Shown: positions 26,590 through 38,461, numbered from the stretch's first letter. The stretch is 64,000 nt of DNA from Mesostigma viride (GCA_009746045.1 RPFO01000059.1:434501-498500), one strand, 5' to 3'. Numbers and translations are program-made. The notes: generated by a model not told the origin, from the sequence alone.

Positions 26590-28680
26590 ATGTTATAATT
26601 TAATTTAATTTTTTTAATTAATTAATTAAATTAAATTATAAATTATAACGTGACTCCATTGGGAGATCACGGAGCATTGAATTGAATTGAATTGAATTGT
26701 AACATAACTCCGTTGGGAGTATATGTAGCACATAGCCCGTGAGAGGGGGCATATGGCCTATCATACATCCTAAGCTACTTCCTGCAAGGGTGGGGATGTA
26801 AAGGACCCTTGCTCTAGGTGCACCAGGGCACGTGCATCCCCATGATCTTCAAGCTATGCCCAGCGAAGGGGGAGCCTGTCATGGGGGGGAAGATCAGCAT
26901 GCCTATACAAAAAGCTAGGGCATGGCATCTCAGCAGAGAGTTACTCCCTGCATGGGCACAACATTACTAAATAAGGCTAGTAGGCATCATCTGGAGTGTG
27001 GCTCATCATAGGCACACATGTACATGATTAAATAAAGCGCGTGGCTTAGCTGGGATAGTGCCTCTAGGAGGCGTACATGTACATGGCCACGGTCTATCTA
27101 TTCTACACTACTACTGCTGTATTCCCCTAAGCTGGGGCGTCTGGAGTCGCTGGGGCCGCGGGGGTCGCCTGCCAGGGCTTGTGGCCGACGTAGATGGCCG
27201 CCCCCTTCCAGTACACCGGCTGGCCCGCCTTGGTCTGCCGGAGCTGGAGGTAGGTCGGCCATAGCTCCCGTCGCCGTTGTTGCTGCGCCAGGGTCAGGTC
27301 GTCATCAAGGGTGAAGAGAGTCTTCTCGAGCCGCTTGCGGCGTCTGAGAAAAGAAATCTTGTCCGCCGGGGTCTTAAAGGTGAGAAGGAGCGGGGGCGGC
27401 CCTGCCTTACCCCGCGCGCGGGGAAGGCGGTGGGCGGCCATGCAGCTCGATCTCACCAGTAAGGCCCATGCGATCAAGGATCTCTCTCTCAAAAGCACGT
27501 GCAATTAGCTTCTCGGAATTCTCACCTTCCTCCATCTTGAGATTCTTGACAATGACGTTAAGGCTGCGCTTGGCGAGCTCGGCCTCCTCGCGGAGGTCAA
27601 GCGTCTGCCGCTGGAGCTGTGCTGCGACGGCGGAGGTGGTGGAGGTGGTGTGCTGCTTAAGCATGTCCGCCCAGGTCGTGATGGGAGGAGCATCGCCGGC
27701 CAGGCCAGCAGGGGCTGGCTTGGCGGCAATGTCCTTCACCGCCTGGGCGGTGAGGCCGGCGGTGTTCTGCAGGACCTCGATGGCGATTGCGTTGTCTTTA
27801 AGACGCTGGTCGATTATGGAGGCATACGACCCATAAAACAAAAGCTCCAGTCACGGAGCTGGGCGGTGATGCATGGCGTCGGAGGTGGGGGTGGTGGCGG
27901 TGGAGGAGGCGAGGAGGGTGGCGGTGGCGGTGGGGATGGTGGGGAGCTCAGCAGCCAGCGTGCGACGCACAGCTGCCACATCTGCAGCTAGGGGCGTCAC
28001 GTGCTGTGAGAGGGCTTCGTTGAGGTGGAGGAGGAGGGCGGATTCGGTCATGCAGGGGGATGGGGCGCCAGACGTCAATGGCACAGCGCTGAAGGATGGA
28101 AAAGAGGGCGGCAAGCTGAAGGCGCGGTCGCGTCCAGCCAGTCAGGTCAGGTGCACGAGGCTGGAACTGGCCGTCAGACTGGCTGCGGAAGCATTTATGG
28201 CGTTGGAGGCGCTGGCACAGGTCGAAGGATCCGGATAGGTGGCCTGTCGAAATAGCCGTGTCTGTTGACGTCGAAGGTGGAAAATAACTCGTCAACGTCA
28301 AAGTCGTACTCAGACCAGCTAGGTTCGGTTGGGCGGCTGCGTTTGGGCTCAGGCGAGGCTGAAGGCGAGGCGGGGAGCCCGGGAGGGTGCTGGGCGACTA
28401 CTAGTGCGCGGCTAGTGTCACTGCCGCCTGCCGGACCTGATGGCGAAGCTGCAGCCGAAGCTGCAGACGTATTTTCATTGCCGAGCGCAGCCGTCAGGCT
28501 GCGTTGCGTCGATGGGCGTTTGCTCATCGTATATTGCGTAATAGCGTCGGAAAATTATATCAGCATGTGCGTCTTAGAAAGACGAAGCGATTGTGATATT
28601 CACAGCTGAATTCAGTGCTCAAACGTGAAAGTTATGAGCTCCGACAGCCATGGCTACCTCGTGGCTCGTGGCTCGTGGCT
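26590..28680 (-). mobile_element. Half-LINE (ORF1-only) copy A
   Basis: In minus sense: a 5' UTR with gagccacgag repeats (to 28680), ORF1 (28527-27127), a tail of about 450 bp with constant phrases (cttaggggaat, gccatgtacatg, gggagtaactctctgctgag, gcatagc, cttgcaggaagtagctta), a palindromic motif around ctcccaacggag, and an end in TTAATTAATTAA near 26610. Copies C and D share the same tail and the same kind of end. No ORF2 follows ORF1. Confidence 0.7.
27127..28527 (-). pseudogene. LINE ORF1-type nucleic-acid-binding protein, frameshifted (copy A)
   Basis: Starts MSKRPSTQRSLTAALGNENT at 28527. The frame then changes near 28200 and again near 27850 and 27420. The central part (SIIDQRLKDNAIAIEVLQNT, then AAQLQRQTLDLREEAELAKR) looks helical and coiled-coil-like. 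The C-terminal part has ADKISFLRRRKRLEKTLF, then DDDLTLAQQQRRRELWP and GAAIYVG, the general layout of LINE ORF1 C-terminal domains (...DDLT..Q...R...W...). ORF1 proteins bind element RNA as chaperones. This copy is not intact. Confidence 0.65.
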
Positions 28681-28860
28681 CGACCCGTCATTTCGACACG
28701 GAGCATGCATGTGACACGGAGTATGCATATTCCCTTGCTGGGTGGATGGAGGTGGGCAAAGCTAGCCGCGAAACCGAACTAAGCTATAGCGTGATCTGTA
28801 TGCCCGCTCAGCCAATCCGCCGTGAAGCGCCTGCCGCCTGGGATGCACCAACCACATGCA

Positions 28861-29617
28861 TTAATTAATTAGGAACATCACTGGAGCCGTTGGGAGTAAA
28901 TGTAGCACATATCCCTGAAAAGGGGCATATGGCTTTTAATACATCCTAGGCTACTTCATGCAAGGGTGGGAATGTAAGCTACCCTTGCTCTAGTAGGTGC
29001 ACCAGGGCACCCGCACCCTCATGGTCTATCACGCCATGCCCAGCTAAGGGGGAGCATGCCATGTGGGGGAAGATCATTATGGCTATACAAGGGCGAGGGT
29101 GATTTATCTAGTACCAAATCCGAAAGGCTTGCTGCATCACTCCCCGGACAGGAGTTCTAACTTTTGCGGATGACTGTAGGTGTAAGTTGGCGATGCCATG
29201 GTAACCGGAGACGTCCGTCCTATAGTCAGCAAAATTGGTGCGAGAGGTCCCCAGTTTGATTCCGGTCTCGATTCATTTGCAGATCGCGTTTTTCCGCGTT
29301 TTCCGCGGCCCGGCACTGCACGCAAATGGTTTTCACCTTTGCGGAGTGCCTGATCAGAATACAAGGGCGAGGGCATGGCTTCTCAACAGAGAGCATCTCC
29401 ATTATGGGCGCACACGCGCGTGGGCCACATGCTAGACTAAGCCTGACTAATCTACACTACTGGTATGGATTCCCTAGTCTGAGGTGGCAGGAGGGGGCTG
29501 CCAGGGCTTGTACGTGGTCAAAAGTGGATGACCGCCCCCCTCCAGTATACCGGCTTCCCCCCTGCGCTCTGCCGGAGCTGAAGGTAGGTCGGCCATAGCT
29601 CGCGTCGCCGCTGTGCA
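28861..29617 (-). mobile_element. Half-LINE copy D, 3' part only
   Basis: In minus sense: the last part of ORF1 (29617-29495, matching the end of copy A), then the constant tail, ending next to TTAATTAATTAG at 28861-28872. 5'-truncated. An intervening stretch at about 29137-29400 differs from copy A. Confidence 0.65.
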
Positions 29618-29782
29618 CCACATGCATGGCTAAATTAAAAATTAAATTAAATTATAACATGCCTCCGTTGGGAGATCATGTATGTAGCACATATTCCAGG
29701 TTGGATGGGTGGAGTGGAGGAAGCCGCGTAATCGAACTAACCAGTAACTCTAAGCTATATCTAGTCTAGAAAAGCCTATCTA

Positions 29783-30495
29783 CGCTACTCATCAAAACGG
29801 CTCCTCCTCCTGGGGGGAGGCGGCTTGCCCACAGGGGCTGGCGTGTGAGCCTTGACAATCTTCTGCCACCGCTTCTTGTCCTGCATGGCAGTCCAGAGAA
29901 GGGAGAGAGAGGGGATGCGGTACTCAAACTGGGCTGGGACCACTAGGTCGTCCAGCAACATATCTGCAGGTATAGGTCATGGCATGTTTCCCTACCCTTT
30001 TAGGAATGTTCTTGGGGCCAGGCCAGGTCAAAATATGCCGCCCTGGTTGGCCGAGCCGCTGGGGACCGGCCAGACCAAGGGCGGTGTCGACCTGGCTGGT
30101 GCGAGCAAGATGTCCTATAAATGCTATCCTACGCTGCCTAATCTCATCCGAAATACGAGGCATACTGTGATACAAAGACAGTCTAATGACCTACGCTGAG
30201 AAAAAAACCCTACATTCAGGACCTGTCCGAGCATCCTGGTTACCGTGCCGTCTAGCTTAGCTGCCAGTGTTGCCGTGAGTGTCCACGCCTCGGCGCCATA
30301 CGTGAGCACCGTGAGGACGAGGACCTTGAAGAGCATGCGCTTGCGGTGCTCGTCCAGGCCCTTGGAGCGCCAGTAGGTGTTGAGCGAACGAAGCCTAGCC
30401 CAGGTCAGGCCAATGCGGACGTCCACATCGTCGGCGGTGTCAGGGAGCATGCTCCCCAACAGTTTGAAGCGGTCGCGGAATGGGACCTCCGTCAT
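29783..30495 (-). pseudogene. LINE polymerase C-terminal fragment, uninterrupted copy
   Basis: Reads FRDRFKLLGSMLPD, then DVDVRIGLTWARLRSLNTYW, HRKRMLFKVLVLTVLTYGAE, GQPGRHILTWPGPK and a tail with VPAQFE and HTPAPVGKPPPP. This is the same protein segment as 25688-26471 without the insertion. Frame changes occur near 30180 and 29960. The R-I-G-L-x-W and F-K-x-L-V-L-x-V-L-x-Y-G-A-E motifs are typical of RTE-like LINE C-termini. Confidence 0.75.
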
Positions 30496-30837
30496 GCATG
30501 GCTAAGAGCCTTGCATGACAAGCCACCGAAACATCAATATGCAAGTGCCGCCCGCCTCCCTCAAAGTCGATCCAGATTGAACCACGATGTCAGCTGGCGC
30601 CGGTCGTTCGTGTTTGCTCAAGGGAGTAGAAAGCCGTGCCGTCCGCATCCTCAGGCCGGGATGTTCACGTGGGGGAAAACCGGGACCGGACCATGGCAAG
30701 CACCACTGCATGTCAGGAGGACCGACAGCTAGCGTGCAGATACAACAAGTACCGATTAATTCTGCGATTCCGTCATGGCCACCATGCCGGTGGATCCCTG
30801 CAGGTGGATGCATGTGACAGCTAGGTAGTGGGTCCCA

Positions 30838-31125
30838 GTGGGGTTCAAGGCCGGCCCGCAGCTACCACAGGGCCGCCCTGTGGGAATTAACAAGAGGTTG
30901 CGGGGCAAACAATTGGTCTTGCAGCGTGATGTTAGACGCCGCAAGGCCCGCACCTTCAAAGAACAGCTAGTAGAGGACATGGGGGGCCTAGGCCTCTCCG
31001 TGATTTGGAAGAAGATGATGGACAAGGCCAAGTGGGCCCAGGTCATAGAGGACAACAAGCCCCCCCCTGTGGGGAAGCGCCCGCGTGTGCAAACCCACGG
31101 GAGGCACGCCAGACAGCTCCCCTAG
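30838..31125 (+). pseudogene. LINE polymerase C-terminal tail fragment, divergent
   Basis: Reads RGKQLVLQRDVRRRKARTF, then WKKMMDKAKWAQVIEDNKPP and PVGKRPRVQ. The W..M.DK..W......PPPVGK layout matches the tails at 26286-26471 and 29783-29950, but the sequence is clearly different, so this is a related subfamily. Confidence 0.55.
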
Positions 31126-31159
31126 CTAGGGCAGCGTGATGCTGTTTAGATAGATCTAT

Positions 31160-32730
31160 ATGTTGTAGTTCCATGCATCCATCACGAGCCACGAGCCACG
31201 AGCCACGAGGTAGCCATGCATGGCTGACGTACAACGGAGCTCATAACTTTCACGTTTGAGCACCGAATTTACCCGTGAATATCACAATCGACGCGTCTTT
31301 CTACGACGCACATGCAGATATAATTTTCCGCAGCTATTACGCAATATACGATGAGCAAACGCTTATCGACGCAACGCAGCCTGACGGCTGCACTCGGCAA
31401 TGAAAATACGTCTGCAGCTCCGGCTGCATGCAGCTTCGCCCTCAGGTCCGGCAGGCAGTGATGACACTAGTCGCGCACTCAGTGGTGGTCGTCCAGCACC
31501 CTCCCGGGCTTCCTGCCTCGCCCTCAGCCTCGCCTGAGCCATTTGAAACGCAGCCGCCCAACCGAACCGAGCTGGTCTGAGCGCGACTTTGACATTGACG
31601 GGTTATTTTCCACCTTCGACGATGCCAGACCCAGCTTTTTCGACATGCCACCCATCAAGATACTGGAGCTCGTGTTTTATGCATGGGTCATACGCCTCCA
31701 TTTTCGACCTGTGCCAGCGCCTTCAAAGCCTTAGCCGCCTCCGCACTGGACCTGACGGCCGGTTTACTCACCGACCTGAGAACCTGGCCCGCTGGTCTCG
31801 CCCCCGTCTTCAGCTCGCCGCCCTCTTTTCCATATCCTTCAGCGCTCTGTCACGGACCTCTGGACCCCCTCCCCCTTGACCGAATCCACCTTCCTCCTCC
31901 ACCTCCAAGCAACCATCTCACAGCACGTGACGCCCCTAACTGCAGATGTGGCAGCTGTGGGTCGCACGCTGGCTGCTGAGCTCCCCACCATCCCCACCGC
32001 CACCGCCAGTCCGCCACCCTCCTCGCCTCCACCCCCCCCCAGGGCTCCGCCTCCACCGACTCCATCACCGCCCAGCTCCGCGACATTGACCAGTGTCTTA
32101 AGGATAATGCCATCGCTATCGAGGTCCTGCAGAACACCGCGGCCGGGCCTCACCGCCCAGGCGGTGAAGGACATTGCCGCCAAGCCAGCCTCTGCTGGCC
32201 TGGCCGGCGATGCTCCTCCCATTACGACCTGCCGGCGGACATGCTTAAGCAGCACACCACCTCCACCACCTCCGCCGTCGCAGCCCAGCTCCAGCGGCAG
32301 ACGCTTGACCTCCGCGAGGAGGCCGAGCTCGCCAAGCGCAGCCTCAACGTCATTGTCAAGAACTTCGATCGACCTGGTGGAAGGTGAGAATTCCGAGAAG
32401 CTTGCGTGTGCGTTTGAGAGAGAAATCCTTGGTCGCATGGGCCTTACTGGTGAGATCGAGCTGGTCGCCCACCGCCTTCCCCGCGCGCGGGGTAAGGCAG
32501 GGGCGCCCCCGCTCCTTCTCACGTTTAAGAACCCGGCGGACAAGATTTCTTTTCTCCGACGCCGCAAGCAGCTCGAGAAGACTCTCTTCACCCTTGACGA
32601 CGACTTGACCCTGGCGCAGCAACAACGGCGACGGGAGCTATGGCCGACCTACCTCCAGCTCCGGCAGACCAAGGCGGGGCAGCCGGTGTACTGGAAGGGG
32701 GCGGCCATCTACATTGCATTACCGAAAGAG
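31160..32730 (+). mobile_element. Half-LINE copy B: 5' UTR and ORF1, tail missing
   Basis: The 5' UTR, with repeated gagccac units (31180-31210), leads to an ATG at 31351 (ATGAGCAAACGC). ORF1 matches copy A but is broken into several frames (for example 31543-31734, 31589-31879, 31876-32901). Landmarks are TESTFLLHLQATISQHVTPL, AAQLQRQTLDLREEAELAKR in a shifted frame, FLRRRKQLEKTLFTLDDDLT and YWKGAAIYI. Similarity stops near 32720. It lies head-to-head with copy A. Confidence 0.7.
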
Positions 32731-32904
32731 GCAACATTCGTTTCCCTTGAAAATTCAAGTACAACGGACGGCGCGCAAATTTCAGCGTACGGACTGATCC
32801 AGGACCGGATCGACCAAACCCGATCTGCCCAAATCTGCCCAAATCTTTCACTTCACGAGTCACTACCGGATCTGTACGGCACCTGCGGGCCGACTTCCTG
32901 ATTC

Positions 32905-33900
32905 CGTGGACTCCGAGCATAGAACATTTTTTTCTGAGACGGCAGGCTTAGTCTTTAAATTAGACCAACCTCGGGCAGTGTTCGATGGCATGGAAGCTCT
33001 TGCTGTCGTTTAAACGGCGCTGTCAATCAAGTCTGTTGGTTTTTAATTTTGACAGGACTCGCCCAGCATGTTTTCCGCATGTTTTTAGCTCCAGGAGTTA
33101 TAACAGCTGTAATATCACCAGTGGAATGCGGGAGGGGAGGTCGGGCTTAAGGAAAACTTTCTTTCGTTGTCATGCCACCATTCAAGCTCCGTGGTTACAT
33201 GCACGACAGTGTAAGGCCCCTTCAAGAGAAGTTTCTGCGATCATAGACCGATAGTGCGCCACCGGTAGTGGTAGAGAAATTTCATGCGTTTCTTGGAACG
33301 CCTATAGGCTTAATGACGGCTAGGCAAACGAGCTACTATCTCGCCCCGGCTAATCTATGAAACGTAAGTGTGCCGCCTTTCCCGTGCGCAAGTGTGGGGA
33401 TCTCAGCGGGTCATTCGTTGTCACGTTTACGAAGCGTCTACCCATGTGTTCCATGGCAAACGCGGTGTGCCTGGCATCCGCAATGTGCTCTGAGCATGGG
33501 TGTGTTCGGCATTGGTCTCGGCCGCAGCTTGTCAGGCCCTGGGTCGCGATGCACGAAGCACGGTGTGTGTGTGTGTGTGTGCGCGCGTGTGTATGACTCT
33601 TTGTGTCCGTAGCCAGTGTTGCCGCTTTAGTTCTGATGTATGACTTGCATCGCAGCACTTTGATATCAACACGGCTCACATTACCAGATTACTAGCAACA
33701 CTGGTTACATGTTGCAAACTGCAGTGGTATACAAATAATATTACAAATGCAAATAATCTGTACATAATATACAAAAGAGATGTCAATAATCTGCATTGAA
33801 GAAGATGCAGGTGTTTGACTGTGCATGGAGGCAAGAGCTGCTTGTTGATAGCAGCCACCGCCATGGGCTATGTTGTGTCACTTTCACATATATTTGCCCA
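32905..33900. other. Unassigned DNA with a (GT)n tract
   Basis: No gene or known repeat recognised apart from a (GT)n/(GC)n tract at 33563-33592. Confidence 0.5.
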
Positions 33901-33904
33901 TCGT

Positions 33905-34020
33905 CGTTTTCTTCAGCGCTGTAGTGCATGATGGCAGTGCCACAACAATCCATGCCAATGATTTGTCATGATGGGGGGAAAGGATGACAATTCTACCTGG
34001 CTGTTTGACACGTGCATGCT
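33905..34020 (+). repeat. Direct repeat, left copy (partner 34885-35025)
   Basis: Shared phrases in the same order include ttttcttca, gcagtgccacaacaatc, a run of G with gaaaggat/gaagat, acctgg and cacgtgcatgc. The two copies flank the CT and CCCA arrays. Confidence 0.75.
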
Positions 34021-34145
34021 TGACTCGCTCACCCAGCCACTCCCTCCCTCACGCACCCACGCAAGCAAGCACACCCACATCCACACTGTCCCACGCACCC
34101 AAGCACGCACACCCACCCACCCAGACAGCCAGACACACACACATG

Positions 34146-34147
34146 TC

Positions 34148-34233
<86 letters not shown>
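34146..34233. repeat. (CT)n microsatellite
   Basis: About 40 CT units with one early interruption, directly abutting the CCCA array. Confidence 0.97.
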
Positions 34234-34235
<2 letters not shown>

Positions 34236-34712
34236 CTCCACCCACCCACCCACCCACCCACCCACCCACCCACCCACCCACCCACCCACCCACCCACCCA
34301 CCCACCCACCCACCCACCCATCCACCCACCCACCCACCCACCCACCCACCCACCCCCCCCGCCCGCCCGCCCGCCGCCCGCCCACCCACCCACCCACCCA
34401 CCCACCCACCCACCCACCCACCCACCCACCCACCCACCCACCCACCCACCCACCCACCTGCACCCACCCACCCACCTGCACCCACCCACCCACCTGCACC
34501 CACCCACCCACCCACCCACCCACCCACCCACCCGCCCGCCCGCCCGCCCGCCCGCCCGCCCACCCACCCACCCACCCACCCACCCACCCACCTGCACCCA
34601 CCCACCCACCTGCACCCACCCACCCACCTGCACCCACCCACCCACCTGCACCCACCCACCCACCCACCCACCCACCCACCCACCCACCCACCCACCCACC
34701 CACCCACCCATC
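34234..34712. repeat. (CCCA)n array with CCCG and CCTGCACCCA variants
   Basis: About 480 bp of CCCA tetramers. CCCG blocks occur at about 34360-34380 and 34532-34560, and a higher-order unit of CCTGCACCCACCCA occurs at about 34456-34500 and again at about 34590-34650. The two halves look like a duplication of CCCA-CCTGCA-CCCG order. The long poly-PTHP and GGWV ORFs here are artefacts. Confidence 0.96.
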
Positions 34713-34884
34713 CATCAAACATGCATGCACGTCTAGTGTCTCTCCATTTGAGCACCTGTCCTTACACCCCCGCAGTGGCAGCCAAGCGAGGAAGCAACCA
34801 AGGGACCAAGCGAACCCCCCAACTGCCCGACATCACCGGAATGTACCGTCCGGAATGTTCGTATGGCGCGTTAATTGCACAAAT

Positions 34885-35025
34885 ACCTGCCCCACATTTT
34901 CTTCAACGCTATATAATGCATTATCGCAGTGCCACAACAATCTGGGCTCTGAGATATTGAATCATACGGGGGGGGGAAGATCACAGGCATACCTGGATGT
35001 TTCACACGTGCATGCCTGAACGGCA
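34885..35025 (+). repeat. Direct repeat, right copy (partner 33905-34020)
   Basis: See the left copy for shared phrases. Differences are scattered, so the duplication is not recent. Confidence 0.75.
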
Positions 35026-35109
35026 CATGGATTATGAAACAAATTGAAAGCACGGGCGCACAACATCAACCAATATCATAACTTATTTTACTGTACAAGG
35101 TAAGGTTCA

Positions 35110-35412
35110 TTGGTACCACATGCATTACTGGACAACTTGGGAGTTGGGTTTGATATGGCCTGCAGGCAATCTATTGTGAAAACTGCAAGGCATGCTGGTA
35201 TGGCTACTAAGTGGAACACCATGAATGGAATCCCTAGGAACACCAAGCCTAGTAATGTAAATTACAGGTGGCACAACTGGCACACACCACATCGTGGCAA
35301 ATATAAGCCTGGACTGCAACAGATGATGGCATTTTCCTGTTATGGCATGGTCGATCGGAGGGAATTTTCAACTGTTAATGCCGATGGACAATGTGAAAGT
35401 TATTCCACATAG
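35110..35412 (+). CDS. Uncharacterised ORF, 100 codons, doubtful
   Basis: Uninterrupted ATG-to-stop ORF with several Trp, His and Cys residues. I do not recognise it, and it lies in repeat-rich DNA without supporting splice signals. It may be chance or a scrap of an old element. Confidence 0.15.
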   Translation: MVPHALLDNLGVGFDMACRQSIVKTARHAGMATKWNTMNGIPRNTKPSNVNYRWHNWHTPHRGKYKPGLQQMMAFSCYGMVDRREFSTVNADGQCESYST

Positions 35413-36375
35413 GGCGGCCCGGCACTCAGCTGCTAACGTCTAGCTGACAACAAGCTTCACGGCCGAATCAGGGATGCAGCGTCCACTATTAAACCAAGGC
35501 ATATGAAAAAAAATTCCTGCACAACGTCGGCTTACCGATGGTTGTGGTTAGCATGCGTGAACAAGAAGATTGTGTGGTTTGTACGCCAGTCTGATCCGGC
35601 GACATGGCAGTGGCTGCCGGCCAGCACATGCGCATGCCATTCGACATGCTGAATGGGGGGCTGTGCGTTAAAATCAAAATGAACATGACAAACATCTCAT
35701 GTAAGAAATTTATATACAGCTTTCTGTCTCAAGCCAAAAAAGGGTGTGTCGTCATGCAATATATCAGTCCTGCCAGCCATAAACCTTAACTCCTAATCTG
35801 GAATTCACAATTGGCTTGTTTGAATCACACGCATAAACAAAGTAGTCGACACATGTCTACGGAAGCGGCATTTTGAACGTGAGATTGGATTGATTTGCCG
35901 TTTGGTTTGTAAGTTTCCCAGACTGCCATCGCTAGCAAATATACCATGGCTAGCAGGTGCTGAGGTGCATTTTTTTGCTTAGGCAAGAACGGGACCATTT
36001 TTCTTTAGTCTAGCGCAAAAAAGGCTAAGCATGGGCGGGTCGACATGGCGTCGCATGGGCCGTGAGGCCGGACTTGAACGGACGATAGTGTTGTACTAGG
36101 TCAGGCTGAAAATGATTCCACCGTTTTCCTTTTCTGATTCCACCGTTTTTCCTTTCCGATTCCTTGGATGAAATCTGGCCGAATCAGACAGAATAGTTCC
36201 TGCGGTGCCAAAAGGGCGGTTACGAAAATGTGTGGCTGGAGTTTGTGCGAAGGGTAACTACTTTGACTGGTGCGCACTTGAAACTAGTCGGCATTGCTAG
36301 ATGCCGCGGGGGTACACTCCAACTTGAAAGCCGGACGTCTTGGGGGTCAAGGCTTGGCTTTCGGTAATGCAATGA
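35413..36375. other. Unassigned DNA
   Basis: No gene recognised. The phrase gattccaccgtttt occurs twice at about 36115-36150. Confidence 0.4.
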
Positions 36376-36379
36376 CGTC

Positions 36380-37345
36380 GCCCGACAAGCCCCTGCATGG
36401 CAGGCGACCCCCGCGGCCCCAACGACTCCCGACGCCCCGGCTTAGGGGAATACCGCAGTAGTAGTGCAGAATAGATAGACCGTGGCCATGTACATGTAAG
36501 CCTCCTACAGGCTCTATACCAGCTGACTTGAACGAGTCTCATTTAGCCATGTACATGTGTGCCTATGATGTGCCACACTCCAGATGATGTCTAGCTTTAT
36601 TTACTGTGGACGCCCCCAGCGGGCTAGAATAGCAATAGCCCTAGCTTGTAACCATTGGCGTCACTGCCGCTAAGGCAGCCATGCCTAGAATGTTGCCTAG
36701 CTGTGCCAGCACACCTAGTCACGTGCCGCCAACGCACGGTACACAACCAGCCATAGCCTTAGCCTAGTCCTAGTACAGCCATGCTACGCCCTGGCTATGT
36801 TCAGATTACTTGCCCACGCTCCTTGCTATGATATGCTCACATGGGTCTTATTGCACCCACAGACTGCCGGATCGTTAGCGTGTCCGTTTAGCTAGCGCGC
36901 CCGAATGCAGCTGGGGCATGCCTTTGGCATGAAGGAGACTGGGGGTCTCTGCCCTTTCTCCTGTAGTGCACACACAGGGATTAAAAGCACTTCGGTGCTC
37001 CGTGACTCCCCAACGGGAGCACGAGTTTAATTAATTAATTAATTTATTTATTTACTGTTATGCCGTGCCCATGCAGAGAGCTGCTCTCTGCTGAGATGCC
37101 ACGCTCTAGCTTTTGTATAGCTATGATGATCTTTCCCCACATGCCATGCTCCCCCTTAGCTGGGCATAGCGTGATACATCATTAGGGTGCAGGTGCCCCG
37201 GGGCACCTAGAGCAAGTACGTGTCGTTTACATTCCCACCCTTGCAGGAAGTAGCTTAGAATGTATGATAGGCCATACGCCCCCTCTCAAGGGCTATGTGC
37301 TACATATACTCCCCACGGAGTTATGTTCCTAATTAATTAATTAAT
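36380..37345 (+). mobile_element. Half-LINE copy C: end of ORF1 and full tail
   Basis: 36385-36440 matches the last codons of ORF1 in copy A, ending at cttaggggaat. The constant tail follows (tagaccgtggccatgtacat, ctctgctgagatgcc, gcatagcgtgata, cttgcaggaagtagctta), ending ...ggagttatgttcctaattaattaattaa. About 380 bp of other DNA is inserted in the tail at about 36615-37000. 5'-truncated. Confidence 0.65.
36985..37045 (+). repeat. Palindromic module tgctccgtgactccccaacg, then TTAATTAA tract
   Basis: First of four copies of a roughly 30-bp imperfect palindrome around ctccccaacgggag, followed by a TTAATTAATTAA tract. Confidence 0.8.
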
Positions 37346-37404
37346 GTTGTAGTTAGTGATGCTGTTAGATAGATGTTGTAGGTCGATGATGTAGATAGAT
37401 TAGA

Positions 37405-37752
37405 CCGGTAGGACTCTTTGCACCCACCCATCCATCCATCGGGGTTAATGCTCCGTGACTCCCCAACGGGAGCACGCGTCTAATTTATTAATTAATTGCA
37501 GCGCCACCGGAAAGTGACCGGGTGCCAGGACAAATGGGAGGGCTATGGGATCGAAGAGCTCAGAGGCCGGTAATAATTAATTAATTAATTGGACTCGTGC
37601 TCCCGTTGGGGAGTCACGGAGCATTAACCCCGATGGATGGATGGATGGATGGATGGGTGGGGTTAATGCTCCGTGACTCCCCAACGGGAGCACGAGTCTA
37701 ATTAATTAATTAATTAATGGATGGGTGCAAACAGTCCTACCGGTGTAATCTC
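37405..37752. repeat. Nested inverted repeat built from palindromic modules
   Basis: Modules lie at about 37441-37495 (plus), 37570-37640 (minus) and 37660-37715 (plus), each with ctccgtgactccccaacggg or its complement plus a TTAATTAA tract and a ggatggatgg or ccatccatcc edge. The outer arms, around ccggtaggactctttgcacc at 37410 and its complement ending at about 37745, make a larger foldback. Confidence 0.8.
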
Positions 37753-37938
37753 AAGGAGACAACCAGCGCAGGCCAGAAATCGGGAGAATCCGGACCATGG
37801 TAGCTCGAGCCTGCCGTTATCTTGTCCGCGTGTTCGAGTCGTTCAGGACGATGAAGATGAACGGTGATGGAAATGTGTATCCTTGTGCATTGAAATTATG
37901 GCTGGCTTACGTGTAGAGCGACTAGATGACCTAGACGT
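37752..37938 (+). mobile_element. 215-bp LINE-tail retroposon, slightly 3'-truncated copy
   Basis: Starts CAAGGAGACAACC, the same 5' boundary as the copies at 26274 (minus) and 43888, and ends at gacctagacg. Confidence 0.8.
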
Positions 37939-38461
37939 AATCTATCTACAACAGCTATCTACAACATCTATCTTACTAAAGCTATCAACATCAACTCTAC
38001 CCTAGGGGAGGCGCCGGTAAGCTGTGCCCACACTAGCTCCGCAACGAAAGCATGTGCTAAAATAGCCACGCGCGAATCTGGGCGTTGAGGTCATCAAAAA
38101 GAGCCATCCAATCGGCCGCCGTGTGCAGAATACCGGCGTGGGATTTCTGGTGTTCATCGATGACGCGGGCAGGGATCGAATGCTGCGGGGGATAAGACGG
38201 CGGCGACCGAGGGAGTGCACCGAGGAAGACAACGTTGGGCGGCCTGAGCGGTGCTGACGTGGTAGTGCAGGCCTGCTGGATCTTGCTCAGCATAGGCACG
38301 ATCCTTGATGTCGGTGATGAAAGGGTAGGGGCTGGCGGGGTCCATGCAAGAGGTCAGGCGCCACCGTAGCCAAGATGGGAAGGAGCCCAAACAAAAGATT
38401 TCCGCCCACGACTGAGCGACAGAGCCCAAAAACGCCGTTTGGGCCAGCCGCGAGGCGCGGG
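37939..38461. other. Unassigned DNA next to the LTR
   Basis: Overlapping minus-strand open stretches occur at about 38002-38469, with DIKDRAYAEQDPAGLHYHVS and HEASTILTAADWM-like text in different frames. They suggest a decayed coding piece, probably from an element, but I cannot assign it. Confidence 0.35.

Noticed and set aside
33913..34960. Long THPP and GGWV ORFs on both strands
   Set aside because: Readings of the CCCA array. No start context or domain.
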